Assembly: GCA_021234155.1 (NCBI GenBank)
Contig: JAJEKV010000031.1
Location: 2,945,055 to 3,009,054, forward strand
Direction: 5' to 3'
Source of the DNA: Isoetes taiwanensis
Taxonomy: Eukaryota > Streptophyta > Lycopodiopsida > Isoetales > Isoetaceae
Length of the DNA: 64,000 bases
This document shows, piece by piece, positions 1 to 11,921 of the stretch (its first letter is position 1; every line of letters begins with the position of its first letter). The translations under genes were made by a program, and so were the position numbers. Under the pieces are notes generated by a model. That model was given only the letters and a program-made list of their open reading frames with translations, was not told where the DNA came from and made no database searches.

Positions 1-3000
1 TGTCGCCTCCAAACAATAAAGGAGACTTTGCCATCGCCCTGAGTGTCACCTAATGCACTTCCCATGGAGAAGCAAGTCAATATTATAAAAAATATCTATA
101 CTAATTACTACAGCATAGTTTGAAAGCGAATCAAAATATAAACCTATTTTGTGATTGTATATATTTCACTATATTATCTGCGACTGAGCACCTGATGTTT
201 CTTTGGGACAAAATTTCACTCAATGTTCCAACTTTGGACTTTAGTTGCTAATAACCATGTATATTAACATGAGGGTGATCACAGCTAATTGTGATTATAT
301 TGTCACGTTATAATTAAAGATTTGTGATCTTCATCGATATCCGGTACCTACAGCTCTATAGAGAGATTTATCTAACGTGATACAACAGCAATCTATTTCA
401 AGGATACATACTGCTAGCAGTCTTTGCAATCGTAGATATACATTATAATCTACATGTCCTGCTTCTCCACCGTATGCATTTAACCTCCTATAAATTTTAG
501 ATGCAAAACTCCCTCAAGCTCTCCATTTGATAAAAATTACCAGAGATCTTTGTTCGTCCAAGCTCAATCTTGATTGATGATATGGGCCACTTGTAGCACC
601 TTGCAGAAAGAAGCAATTTTTTAGCACATGGTTGGGTTGTGGAGAGAAAATATGCACCAAGAACACCACAAATCCTAGATCTTTTTTTTTTTTTAACTTC
701 CCTTTTTTTTGGAGGATTGGGGAGGATATTATTATACAAGTCATGTACCAGGATCGGCTATCCACCCTAAAGGAAGCATATCTAAGTCTGGCCAAGATCT
801 TCCGCCATCGAGGCCAGGACCACCTATCAGGCCAGCTGTTGCATAATCTCTGCAAAATTCATAAAGTTATATAAGCTAAAAGTTTGAGATCAATAATATC
901 CTCAAGATCCCATAAGTATACCTTGCCACATCGAATTGCAATTGCAAATCATTCCATGAGTCCCATACATCAGGAGTCACTCGATACATATGTGTAAGAT
1001 TTGCAACAGCAATGGCTTCAACTGGAGATGCTTGGTTCCCTGGTGCAAGGGAGTACACAATCGGCCGCCCTGTTCCCGTGATGGCCTGCATTCAGTTCAT
1101 CGAGCTTTAGAGGTCCATTGCAAACAAAATGACATCTACAATTTCCTGTCATCAACTGAACATTTGAATCTGAACTAATACGAAGATGTGTAGTTTAACA
1201 TTCTCAAAGAATGAGCATTTGGCGAACTATCATAGCCCTAAAAAGTTATGCTTGGATCAATTTGAACGTTTAACCTAGAAGAGAGAGTGGTCACTGGAAT
1301 GCAAAGTTTTTCATCTACCTTTTGAAATTTTTTGCAGACATTTAATAAATCTCTCTTCCTCCCTCTCTCCTTACTCAAAATCCTGTTACATCATATATTT
1401 AGCTTAAAAAATCCTACCTGTGATACTGTTTGAATCTCATCTAGGCGTAAGTCATTCCCAAAAACGCAGTCATGTTTAACTGTACAATGGAAGGCACGGG
1501 AAAAGAACATATTAGTTCCCTCAACTCAGCCTTCATGCTGTTAATAAACATAGATATGTATGCCACAGAGAATGCATTATGATATGTATCTCATTCACAT
1601 GCTGCTTGCCAAACTGATCATCTTGTTGGTTGACAAACTGCTTTATTTGCTGCTACGCAAAGAGAGAGAAAGAAACAAAGACCAAGGAGACAAAAACTTG
1701 ATTTGTTGCATGTATACTATCTAACATGATGTCCAAAATGGAGCACAATCGATAAAGCAGACTAAAATAGGAACAGTTTCATGCTTTCTATAAAAAGAAG
1801 CTCCCCAATGAAAATCACATGTTTCTTCGTGCTTTCTATGAAAGAGGCTCGTCAATAAGATCATGTCTCCTCTTGCCAATGTTTGATTTTCACTGGTAAA
1901 TCTGGAACGCTATTTCATAGAAAATGACTTAACAAAAGCATATGCTTGCAAAGCCCAACCTTTACTAGAAAACAATCAGATCATTACCTTTTAGCTCCTT
2001 TAATATGGCTTCAATAGGACCACAAACTATCATGAACTGTCCACAAGTGCCCATTTGGTCTGTCCATTACATGAACAGTATTTACAAATTCCAGTGCACA
2101 GAGATTTACGAAAGTGCAGCCCAAAGCAGGCAATCATTGTACGACTTAGAGACTGTATACATGGTTCAATAGATTGTATTAACATGTTGATTGTTCTCTT
2201 TCTTCAGATATTCTGCGTAAGATGCCTTTGTTATTGGACACCGCATCTCAGCACATTGCACATTAGTGATGAATCACCGATGAGTTCATCCTCTCTTACT
2301 AGAGTGGCAGTGAGTCCTAGCTTGCAATGTGACTTTGTCATGCTGATTACTTTCACAAACTCATTCCACTGAAGGCATGATGTGAACAAGTTTTTCTTCT
2401 CCAGGTGACAGAGCAGGTCATTTATTAGGTTCCTGGAAGTTTTCAAATTGTTACTCTGGCATGCAAAAGACCATTTCCCCTTCAGTCGTACCTTGCCTAT
2501 TGCAGCATGTAAGGTATGCAGGATTTAGGTGAGTTCAACGTTAATCATATTTTATCTGTCACAGTTTCAAAAGCAGGAACAAAATGTACCAAAATCAACT
2601 CCCCAATCTGCATACTGTTGATACAAAGATTTTATAAAAGCTTGACCACCCTCACTACTAACGTTTACTCCAACGAAACAATCTGGCATAAATGAACACT
2701 TCTCATCAAGAAGAGCAATATCTCCCGCAGTCCAGTTACGCAGATCTGGTCCTGGTGGGCTCCCCTGCAGTTAGATCAAGCAGAATTAGTGTACGCGCAC
2801 CAAAACGCTAAAACCTATGCAATGATGTTATAACCTACAACTTTGTAAGCTACACAAACAGTATATGACAAGCTGATGCAGATGGAATAGCTACATGTTG
2901 TGCATCATAGATGTTGAATTACAACATTGTCTAATAGAATCAATGGCAAGCACCTGCGCACCAAAGATAGGCGTATTACTTTCTACAGCAGCTGTGCTGA

Positions 3001-3416
3001 TGCCACGAACAACATGGATCCCAAACTTCAGACCCATGGAATGAATAAGTTCTGCAACAGGTCCAAACCCTTTTCCTCCTTGTGACGACGGCCAACGAGT
3101 TGGATCTGGTATGGGTCTTCCCCAGTTGTCTATTACATCATGTCCAGCTGTGGTGAAGGTAACACCAGGCTCATGCTTGCGATACCATAACATATCCACG
3201 ACTACATACTGCATATACACTTGAACAATCAACAATGCTTTTATGAGTTTTATTGCTTTCTCTATTATTACCTCATAGCCAAATGGAAGAAGCAACTCAG
3301 CAACGAGCTTAGCATTCTTCAAAAAGTCTTCTTCACTAATGGTCCATGTAAATGAATCATATGAATTCCAGCCTTTCGGAGGAAATTGTGCCACAGATCC
3401 ATCAACGCGTAACTTC
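1..3416 (-). CDS. APSE: APSE/melibiase-like GH27-family glycosidase, multi-exon, 3' part off the left edge
   Basis: Eight exons read on the minus strand, in order: 3416-3272, 3208-2954, 2764-2590, 1479-1418, 1085-922, 849-749, 599-541 and 49 to beyond base 1. Every junction has GT..AG borders and the phases join without a stop. Conserved blocks in order: PPKGWNSYDSF (start of the barrel), YVVVDMLWYR, GLKFGIHV, WGVDF then VKHDCVFGND (the KHDC strand with the likely nucleophile Asp), RPIVYSLAPG, RSWPDLDMLPLGW (second acidic strand), LDEQRSLVTLRAMAKSPLLFGGD. These match plant melibiase-family proteins such as Arabidopsis APSE, which remove beta-L-arabinopyranose or alpha-galactose from arabinogalactans; I know this from the family, not from a search. 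The first exon start is uncertain: AG acceptors exist after 3417 and 3413, and no signal-peptide exon was identified. A 63-bp intron (3271-3209) is the shortest. No disabling change is visible. Confidence 0.82.
2276..2375 (-). pseudogene. XPB: XPB/ERCC3 DNA-repair helicase exon fragment
   Basis: A minus-strand frame contains FVKVISMTKSHCKLGLTATL followed by VREDE. This is almost residue for residue the helicase motif III region of the TFIIH subunit XPB (the TAT triad and VREDE). About 25 residues are clearly homologous and both flanks diverge. An AG precedes the block and a GGTGAT follows it, so it could be a single captured exon with its borders. No other XPB exon was seen nearby. It lies inside the intron between exons 3 and 4 of the glycosidase gene (2589-1480), on the same strand. 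It is most likely a transduplicated fragment; whether it is ever spliced into the host transcript cannot be told. Confidence 0.75.
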
Positions 3417-3660
3417 CTTTTTACAATCAAAAGAAATGTTGCCCCATATTAGAAAAATGTGCTAGATACACTACTCTTAGTTGCACTTATCTCTAAGAGA
3501 GAAGTGAAATGAGTTAGCTAGATATCTGGCTAGATCATGTATTGCACTGCAGATAGGGCACACTTCCATTTTACCCGAGTAATCATGTTATAAATGTATT
3601 CCTTTTATACGTTAAAAAATTTCAACACTAGAAATAGAATGCTAGGAAAGTAATTCCCAC

Positions 3661-3760
3661 CTTGAAGTGAGAGTTGCGAAAATCTGACATGCTACAAATA
3701 GCAACTTGAAGAGGCTGTGTGACATTCTGACTATCTCGTCTTGTAACTTGGATCACTCCT
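3661..3760 (-). other. candidate upstream exon of the glycosidase gene or unrelated exon remnant
   Basis: On the minus strand an open stretch follows a possible acceptor (ACGCAG) and ends in AAG before GTGGGA. It could be read as a phase-0 exon joining an acceptor at 3413 of the glycosidase gene. The translated stretch (ending CSMSDFRNSHFK) is not recognised. Half of it lies in a tandem duplication, which weakens the case. Confidence 0.25.
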
Positions 3761-3960
3761 CTCTGCGTCAATATCTTAAAGAAATAATTTCAATACTGTG
3801 AATTTTTTGTCTTATTCCATAAATCATTAACACAGTTTTGATAAATACTATCTACCTCCTCTTGTAACTTGGATCACTCCTCTCACTGTCAATGCTTGTT
3901 TTATTCCATAAACCACCAACGCAGTCTTGATAAATGCTATCAAATATGTCTGCAAAGAAA
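3738..3960. repeat. diverged tandem duplication, about 120-bp unit
   Basis: The phrase CTTGTAACTTGGATCACTCC occurs near 3742 and again near 3862, followed in both copies by similar text with TTATTCCATAAA and TTGATAAATRCTATC. The copies differ by several indels, so the duplication is not recent. On the minus strand the 3861-3955 copy can be read as a short frame after a TTTGCAG acceptor, product unknown. Confidence 0.6.
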
Positions 3961-4149
3961 GTCATGAATTGAATAATAATTTAATAAAGAGCTCAACTTT
4001 GACATGGCAAGTGTACTCAGGTGTATAGCTCCAGTCGGTTATGAAGTGTTTGTAACATATAAACATTTTTAAATTACACATACAAGAGAGAACCAGAATG
4101 TGCTTCTTAATGTAGTTAATAGACTATTGTTATGATTCAGGTAGGTTCT

Positions 4150-4345
4150 GCTGACAGTACTTTTTATTCATTCTCTGTGATTCAGTTTGGTCTTAGGATA
4201 GTTCAGTATGGTATCTTAGGATATTGTAATTCGGTATGGTATCTTCTTCGGATATAAATTGAAGTGTAGTTTAGTATGGTATCTTAGGATAAAGATTGAA
4301 GTGTAGTTCAGTATGGTATCTTAGGATATAACTTGAAGTGATATG
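4150..4345. repeat. degenerate minisatellite (AGTATGGTATCTTAGGATA core)
   Basis: The core TTCAGTATGGTATCTTAGGA recurs about five times with spacings of roughly 40 to 60 bp, with variable filler such as TTGAAGTGTAGT. The region around it (3961-4149 and 4346-5390) holds only short unconvincing frames and no recognised gene. Confidence 0.6.
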
Positions 4346-5394
4346 TACGAGATTGGGAATGCAAAACCATAGATGAATCACCGACAAGTAGAACATGTTC
4401 TGATATGGTGGCATATCAAAATATGGGTTGTCCTTGCATCCCATTTGTAACCAAAGTCAGAAATTTATACACCACATAGGAGATGGGAGGTGTGCAATTC
4501 CTTGATTTTTCTTAATCGGCTAATTACTCTTAAGGTAGAAGACCTCTAGTTCCCTAAATACAAGAGTACAAGAGTTCTATGATCTAAAATTGAGTACAAT
4601 CAGAAGATATGAAAAGTTGATGTCTGATATGACAAACACTACAATATTTTATTTCGTATTGCCGGAGGGGGTTTCTCGCATGGTTGGGACTAAGATTCCT
4701 GGGACGTATTGAACGCAGGACCGTACATTTTAGCATGTGTGAGGAGCTTAATTGCAGGTAAAGGTGAAGTTTCTTTTTTTGGCATAAGTTTTATGTCTTT
4801 TTGTGCATCTGCCATGAGCTATGCATTTGAAGATCCGAGTGTATCAAACTCCCTCTGTGAGGTTTGTAAAGATAGAGATGGCAAACAATTGTTTCATTGC
4901 TTGAATGCGCAGGGGCGCAAACCTAAGAGCAGTAAGGAGGGAGAGAGTGAGAGAGTGCAGGAGAGGGGGCAATACCAATGTCACATGGGGAAGTAGAGGC
5001 ACACGATTTGGCGAAGTTCTGGTCAGCAGGGAGGGGAGGCTTGATGTGGAGAGTGGGGATGAGAAAAGGCAGACCGGGAATTTGGTCCCACAATCAAAAG
5101 AAGAAACGCATGTGCACAGAGATCCGAGTTTGAATGGCAGGAAGGCATCTGCTGTGTTCGAAAAGCTGTCATTTCTTTGCGTGGTGGGTAGATTTGAATC
5201 TGATTATATCCTGATTAACCATTCAAGAAAAAATAGGCCTGGTTTCCTGCAATAATATCCAGCAAGTGTTTATGAATGGTGTAGGAAAATGATCTCTTTT
5301 GGTAGCTTTGTTGAGATCCCTATAAGGGTGGATTTATGTTATAGTGAATCAGTTTTGGTGTCCCGTTTTGGTGTCCCATGTCCCCCAGCTTAAA

Positions 5395-5515
5395 AGTATA
5401 GCTTGTATTTGTGGTTTAAGAAATGCATTTGTGGTTTGAGAAATTATATAACATACTTTTAAGCTTATATTTGTGGTCTAGGAAATGCATTTGTGGTTTG
5501 AGAAATTATATAACA
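5395..5515. repeat. short tandem duplication
   Basis: GAAATGCATTTGTGGTTTGAGAAATTATATAACAT occurs twice (about 5423 and 5484), preceded in both by a related TATTTGTGGTYTARG phrase. Unit length is about 60 bp. Confidence 0.6.
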
Positions 5516-5690
5516 TTGATTATGTTGATGCCTTTTCCAGTATAATTCTAATAATAACCAACCACTTCATTATGTTAGAGGAAATCCTTTCAAATGTTTA
5601 AACGGTGGATATATGTAGCGGGAGTTTGTTCCTCATTCCTTTGCTCAGACATATTTTGGTAAGTCTACGTGTGAAACAGCTTTGTAAAAA

Positions 5691-6261
5691 ATGGAGAGGA
5701 AAGATGTATTCTTAAATGTCGCAGACGAAGAAATCCAGAATGAAGATCCATTTTTTAAAGTCAGTTGGAGATCATTGTTGAAAGGAATTCAATCTAGGGA
5801 AGTTTTAGATTGTTCTTTAGAACATGCCAGTATTTCTAGTGTCAATCTTGAGAATGCAGATGATGATAAGACAATTGGTCTTGATCCTAGTATTGTGAAC
5901 AATACCAAAACGAATATCAAGAAGACAAAAAAGAGAGATACAGAGACAAAACATCTCAAGAAGCAAAGGCAGAGAAAGAGACAAAAAGAAGCTAGAGGCA
6001 TTTGTGAAGAGTGGAGGTCAAGATGGATTGGATAAAAGTGGTGTAACAAAAAGAAGAGTAGTGTTAAACACCGTCAATTCATTCTTGAGACAAACAAAAA
6101 CAATGAATCTCCAGATTAAAGGAGAAATATTGATTGATGTACTAGAACATAAAGCTATGGAAGAGATCGTTGGGGATCTGTTGAAGAATCTGGAAGCAAA
6201 AACAAACATAATAGATAATATCAGAGATTCAATCCAAATCATAAAGCATTCAGTTAGTTAG
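5691..6261 (+). pseudogene. lysine-rich protein of unknown function, frame broken near 5990
   Basis: A frame starts at an ATG at 5691 and runs to 6035. From about 5985 the next frame looks like its true continuation (KKLEAFVKSGGQDGLDKSG... to a stop at 6261), so one base appears to be lost or gained there. Joined, it would be about 190 residues: an acidic N-terminal half, then a basic stretch rich in Lys/Arg/Gln (KKTKKRDTETKHLKKQ), then a Lys/Leu helical tail (MEEIVGDLLKNLEAKTN). The basic run suggests nucleic-acid binding or a nuclear location, but I do not recognise the family. A later in-frame piece with an RGGKRGRRRSRE motif (6795-6899) may be a downstream exon. Confidence 0.35.
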
Positions 6262-6431
6262 TCTTGGATTATATGGGTGCTAAAAATCTTGTTTAGCAAT
6301 GTCAATATGCAATGAATAGAAAAGAAGCAAAGAGAAACAAATTTGAGATAAATAGCAATTCAGGAAAATGGAGGTACTATAGAATATAGAAGGGAAAGAA
6401 AATGTGATTCCATTTCTGATTGTGTCATTGC

Positions 6432-6502
6432 TCTTGTTCAGTTTATTGGCTAGTCCATTGGGTTAGCAACTAAGAGATCTTGTGTTCAAGTCTCTGGGGG
6501 TC
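6432..6502 (+). repeat. tRNA-like segment, possible SINE head or tRNA pseudogene
   Basis: TTGGCTAGTCCATTGGGTTAG resembles a polymerase III A box and TGTTCAAGTCTC, about 30 bases later, resembles a B box. A full cloverleaf could not be drawn by eye, so this is either a worn tRNA copy or the head of a tRNA-derived SINE. Confidence 0.3.
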
Positions 6503-6599
6503 CGTCATATGTCCTCATGGACGCTGCCAATGCGGCATGACGTAAAAATACTATGATCTCTTCAAACACAGAGAATTGCCTCAATGTGTTTGAAGATCG

Positions 6600-6646
6600 T
6601 GCACCTTTTTTGTTCCCACAGTGCACCTTTTTTGTTCCCACAGTTG
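6600..6646. repeat. 22-bp tandem duplication
   Basis: GTGCACCTTTTTTGTTCCCACA is present twice, head to tail. A similar small duplication (TTATTAAATTTCCCTTCAAGA twice) lies at 7165-7209. Confidence 0.8.
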
Positions 6647-7212
6647 GTGAAAGAGGGATGTAGAACGAGGGCAACAAGAGAGGAAGGGGGCGCACTGAGA
6701 AAAGAGGGAATTTTGGGAAAAGAGGGAATTCTGCTAGTTGTAGGAGGGGTGGGAGGTAAGTAGGTTAAATTCTATGATTCCATTGATGACTCGTTTCAGC
6801 AATGATCCTTTGCAAGAAGATGGACAAGGCAATACATATGTAATCAAGAGTAGAGGGGGAAAGCGTGGGCGACGAAGGTCTAGAGAAATTCAAGTATGAT
6901 TGAGGGACACTTAGGTGAGGATATTGCTAGATGCGAAGAGGTTGTGGACGTGCCAGGAGTGCTAGACATATCTATCATAGTAGTGTTTGAGTAGTGTTTG
7001 CAGGTTCCGATGTGCCAGTTTCTTTGTACGATTGGTATTTGGAAGTGCATACTAGAAAAAGCTCGAATTCCATAAACATTAAATTTAATCTGAAGCAGTG
7101 AGAAACATTCATTATGTATTGAACCTCAAGCCCCAAAAAACATATTTTTTCCTCATTCTAGGAAGTTATTAAATTTCCCTTCAAGATTATTAAATTTCCC
7201 TTCAAGATTAGC

Positions 7213-7656
7213 TTGTTTGAAATAGAATTTTCAAGTTCTAGATCAACCTATAAGAGCATTAAAGTCTCCAACAAGATTGAAAAGTATGATGAAAGTTTGA
7301 TACAAGGAAATCAGCAGCAATTAAAAACAAAATTAGTAGACAAAGAAGATATAGACTTTCCCGTGTTTCAAATTCGAATAGCGCTTTATAACAAAGAAAG
7401 GTTGAATAGAGAGGATGTAGACTTACTTACGTTTCAGTTTAAAGAAGAATCTTTAGGCATTTCGTGTAGGCGATTGTGTTATGCAAAAGAACGGTTACAA
7501 CACTACTGCTTATTTGCCATGCCATGTATGACGAGAGCATTGCCTTTCATGAGACGGTTTTCCCCGCAAAACAAGGAAAGACATACACTCTGTCTCCTCC
7601 TTAGATCTCAGCATTCCTTCTGTTGGGAAGATCTATGGAGCAAGGATTCTTGCTAG
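7213..7656 (+). other. open frame of 147 codons, unknown, doubtful
   Basis: The frame opens with a non-ATG codon (TTG) and has two related internal segments (KEDIDFPVFQIRIALYNKE and REDVDLLTFQFKEE), a hint of an old internal repeat. No domain is recognised and the C-terminal third has the composition of random sequence. From 7657 to 8960 I see no supported gene. Confidence 0.2.
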
Positions 7657-8960
7657 ACGGAAGAAAGCAAAGCACAAAATTATTCTCCAAGACGTCCTTC
7701 AGGACATCCTTCTGTCTCCGTGTCAAGTTTCTCATTCAAATTTATCCAACTTAACCGGAAGCAATGATTTCATAAAATGATTTGTCACCCCAAAACTTAA
7801 ATATCAAACTGTAATGCCCAGGTTATGAGAGATCAAACAGAATACTTGACTGAGAATTCTTTCTAGTAGGTTCTTATTTACCACAAATGGCAATCAGAGA
7901 CACACAGAGTATGCAATCTTATTTCTGGATATTCCTTGAGCTGGAAACCCAGCCACTAAAACAATAGCACAGCCTAATATCATTCATGATCTTAATTTAT
8001 TGAAACAAGCCTGACTTCCATGAGCAGCAAGCATCTTGCCTTCCTGAAGATCCTCATTCATCGACTGAATCCTTTTCCATTTGTTTATCATCGAACTCCA
8101 ACTAATTCATGAGAATAGTTTCCCATCTGCCAGAATGCAACTCAAACATATGATATAAAGTGCATTTTTCTCATGCCACTCAGAACACCCCAAGAACTCG
8201 GGCTCTATTGGTATTTTTTAAAGAAAATGCTCAACTTGATGCCCGGCTCTGCCTAAAAGTGAAAGCATGCATCTGCAATGATCTGCTAGTGGTTTTATCT
8301 AACATAATGATAACCTTCATCAAATAAACCCCTACAACAATTACTCTTAATTCTTCGTAAGCTTTCAGCAACAGCAGGTTGCTGCATGCTCGAGCTCTGC
8401 AGCTACGCAATATGCACTGTCATAACTCCAAATGAGACAAGCTAAAAGTTTAATGTAAATAATCTTTAGACATCTCCATCACAAAGCATTTGATGTTCCT
8501 CATTGTATATGGTCGAGAGGCTCTTTCTCTCAACCATTTTTGTATTATTGAGTGGCAGCTTATCCTCTCTGCCCACTACAAACCAGCATCTCAATCTCAT
8601 TTACATAAATCTGTACCATCGATCGTAGTAAACAGTTTTAAATCATGTATCGGTTTCAAATACCTAGTATGAACAACCAATGTGCTAAACTATGTGACGA
8701 CAGGAAAAAACAAGAGGCTACAATACAAGAGGTTGCAAGGGTGAACCAGCAATCAAACTCAAATTCTCCGGAAATTTAAGTAGCTTCTGTTTGACAGACT
8801 CGTACACACCCAATTGGTTAGTCAAGTTCAATTGCCTCCAGGCATAGGATGTAAGGATGTAAGGCCCCTCGGCATAGGATGTAAGGGCCCTCTGGATCCC
8901 TGATGGAATAGTATTTCGCTGTGCCACCCATAATCCTTTACTTCCTGAAGGGCATAAATA

Positions 8961-9321
8961 ACTTCACTTAGAGTCCTCCTTCTCTGTGCATCCTTCTCTT
9001 GCATTCATGCTTAAACAAATCGAGCACAATATGGTGCATCCGCAAACGTGCTGTCATAAGCACCAAAAATTCATGCGGGTGTGGACGTTCTTAACAGTCC
9101 TAACAATTGTTTGCTTGTGTCATAAGTTGTCTAGAATATTAACTTCACTTAGGGTCCTCCTTCTTTGTGCCTCCTTCCCTTAGAGTCATGCTTAAACAAT
9201 TCGAGCACAATATGGTGCATTCGCAAACCTACTTGTCATAAGCACCAAAAATTCATGCGGATGTGGATGTTCTTGCAGTCCTAACAATTGTTTGCTTGTT
9301 TCATGAGTTGTCTAAAATATT
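8961..9321. repeat. 181-bp tandem duplication
   Basis: Copy 1 is 8961-9141 and copy 2 is 9142-9321. Both begin with ACTTCACTTAGRGTCCTCCTTC and both contain CATAAGCACCAAAAATTCAT. They differ by scattered substitutions and small indels. No gene is recognised in it. Confidence 0.85.
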
Positions 9322-9413
9322 ATGATTCTTCATACAGTCATGCCTTTGATACAAAGTGAAATAGAGTTTTCTATGAAAATTTATAACTTGGAAATAAACA
9401 AGAAAGCACTTAC

Positions 9414-9491
9414 GGCAGAACTCCAGCAAGGTTTCCATTTAAACCAGAATAAAGTCCCTTAAGAGATAATATTTCCACCCAATTGAGCTGC
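9414..9491 (-). other. isolated leucine-rich-repeat exon
   Basis: On the minus strand TTTTTGCAG precedes and GTAAGTGC follows a 78-base exon coding LNWVEILSLKGLYSGLNGN then LAGVLP, the shape of one plant LRR unit (LxxLxxLxLxxNxLxGxLP). It begins and ends at phase 2, exactly as the one-repeat exons of plant LRR receptor kinases do. No companion exon was found within a few kilobases on either side. It may belong to a larger minus-strand receptor-kinase gene with long introns or be a stranded exon. Bases 9500-10060 hold nothing else recognised. Confidence 0.55.
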
Positions 9492-10077
9492 CTGCAAAAA
9501 ACTACATATGATCAGCAGCAGGTTATGTAAATCAAAATGCGGATTGACCACCACTGTTGTCCTAAATAGTCACCCCAGATTCTCACTAGAGCACTATATT
9601 ATACATGTGCCAGTGCCCAACATCAAAGGGAAGGGGAACGTTTTGGTCCTTCAAATTCCAATAATTAATGTAAAAGAGTTAACCATATGCTGGTGCATTG
9701 AGTTCAAATTGTTCCTTCTTATTTGACGCATTGAAGGCAGGCGGCTAAGAAACATACAGACTGGCGTACCTTTGTTTCGACGAATTAAAAGCCATAGACT
9801 GTATAGCTACCACCACAGAAATTATCACTCGGGCCCTGTTCATCAGATAGAACTTTTAATCATGTCATGCAGGGGTTTTTACTAAAGAATGCATTGACAT
9901 GCCTTTGCAGCTAGAACTGACGGCACCACATCTAAACATCAACTTGCACAGATTACAGAGCAAACTGTGGCAAATAGACATGTTGGTCCATATTAAAGTG
10001 CGAATCCGAGTTCCGAAATGCAAATAGCATGGCAAGGTAAATCACGGATCAAATGCCAGGACGTCGTTATTCGTTGA

Positions 10078-10436
10078 TGCCAGGAACTATGATCTTGAAT
10101 ATAATTTTAATTAAGGCTGGGATAGAGCTACGTTAAATAAGAGCTAAGAAAACCCTGATTTACCTTTGTGGAGCATCTTCTGATCTAACCTAGGCGACAG
10201 TCCAGAACGACCATTGAATTTTGAAAACCGTCTATTCTTGCAGACCATGATCAAATGGCTTAAGCCACATGCAACTCAAATTATCTTGTGCTGCCGGGAA
10301 CTACGATCTTGAATATGATCTTAATGAAGGCTGAAATAGAGCTAGGATAAATTGGAGCGAAAAGAAACCCTGATTTACCTCTGTGGAGCATACGGCGACG
10401 ACGATTTGTGGAGCATCTTCTGCTCTAACCTATGCC
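10078..10436. repeat. diverged direct repeat, about 216-bp spacing
   Basis: The block GGRAACTAYGATCTTGAATATRAT ... CCCTGATTTACCT.TGTGGAGCATCTTCTG.TCTAACC occurs at about 10083-10198 and 10298-10434. The second copy has a 19-base insertion and scattered changes. On the minus strand both copies show the same AAAGGTAAATC donor-like end, so a duplicated exon end is possible. Confidence 0.6.
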
Positions 10437-10879
10437 ATAACCAACTCAGATCTTTTGATTGACACGTAGGCTTGCATTCGATAAAGGCCACTTTTGGTCA
10501 GGCTGTTGCCATAAAAAACAAAGTGGGTTGCCCTCCGGTTTTCTCTAGGTCAAGTGGCTTCGAATGAGAATTTGTACTTCGAAGCCCCGCCATATCTGCG
10601 ACTCAATGTTTAAATTAAAGTAGACTCCTAGCATGTTCTTAGAGGCACATCCACCTTTCGATCAAATTGTGTATGTGACTGAGTGCTTGAGTGTTGGTTT
10701 GAACAATAAGCATGCTTGATTACTGTAGGCGAAGAAGTAGGTTTTTCTAAACGTACCTACAATGTGTAGGGATGCGAAGATAAGTTTCCACGGATTTTTG
10801 GCAAAGTTAAAATACAAGAACTATAAATCGATATACATTAATCTATGGTTGCAACAACTTATTCGTTACTTCATAATCA

Positions 10880-10912
10880 CTAGAAACGTGTGCCCGGCAA
10901 TGCCAGGCATTT
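10880..10912 (-). mobile_element. Helitron 3' terminus (minus strand)
   Basis: Read on the minus strand, the sequence ends with a GCC-TGGC/GCCGGGC hairpin, the spacer ACACGTTT, then CTAG, followed by T (complement of A at 10879). This is the hallmark of a Helitron 3' end inserted between A and T. The element would extend to higher coordinates. Its 5' end was not located, so its content (possibly including the foldback element at 11456) is uncertain. Confidence 0.65.
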
Positions 10913-11455
10913 CTCAAAATATGTGGAATGGCTAGGGTATTATAGATAGATTTATCTTTGAAGATGAAATCGGCAAAAAGGATATTGCATGATTGTTGAG
11001 TAGAAATAGGAATAGATATATGTAAGTTGCTTCTCCCATGGATACGACTTACTCCCCACCTTATAAACAGTAGAATGTACATCCGCATGAGAAGGATGAG
11101 AACAAACCTTGTTTTTAAATGTGAACATGCAATGAACTAATCTTGTATAAAACATGTATGCCTTTACCACCGGAAAAAAATGATTTTTGAAAGCAATAAA
11201 GTTTATGAACATAGTAAAAACATTGATATTTATGAGAGTGGTCTATTTGTTATCAAAGTTGTCTTAGAGAAAATCATTGGATTAAATGGTTCGTTAGTCA
11301 AATGTTTCATTAGCAAATGCAATGGTTCATTAGCAAGTGCAATGATTCGTGAGGAATTTGCACATTGTCAATTTTGTGGCAACTTATGGCTTAGAGTTTA
11401 GGCATTTGGGTGAATAACTACATAAAACCCTAAACCTGCAGAAACCACTTAAACC

Positions 11456-11921
11456 ATAAATTTTGGACGCCCGTATATGGAGTTTGGGATGTGTGGTATT
11501 TTCGGCCACCCGTTATCAGCCAGGTGGTATTTCCAGCCATCCATTATCAGTCAGGTATTTTTGGCCAAAAAAGGTGATATATTCGGCCAAAAAAATGGCA
11601 TTTTCAGCTAAAAAGTGGTATTTCTGGCCAAAAACCAAGCGGGAAGCTGCACGGCAGAGCTGAGATCTTTGGTTGGATTGTTGTTGCAGCTCTGTGGGCG
11701 GCTTTAATCGCTTCAAAAGCCCTTCTAATCACCTTGCCTACCTCTTTAACACTAGTTTGATGAAGAGAGGAAGCAATTTGATCTGAGATAGGGCCGGATA
11801 GATCCAAAAATGCCCCAAAATAGTTGGTTCTGGGCTTCAAATTGCGAAGTGTACAATGGCTGATAACGGGTGGCCAGAAATACCACACATCCCGGACTCC
11901 ATATACAGCCATCCATAAACT
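11456..11921. mobile_element. foldback/MITE-like element with about 65-bp inverted ends
   Basis: The left arm (11456-11522) and the reverse complement of the right arm (11857-11921) share GTATATGGAGT..GGGATGTGTGGTAT and GGCCACCCGTTATCAGCCA, with a few mismatches. The left side of the interior also repeats a GGTATTTYYGGCCA motif several times. At 466 bp with no coding capacity it fits a non-autonomous TIR element. A clear target duplication was not identified. Confidence 0.7.

Noticed and set aside
8718-8927. Minus-strand frame near the LRR exon as further LRR sequence
   Set aside because: No LxxL pattern or NxLxG motif and no splice borders.
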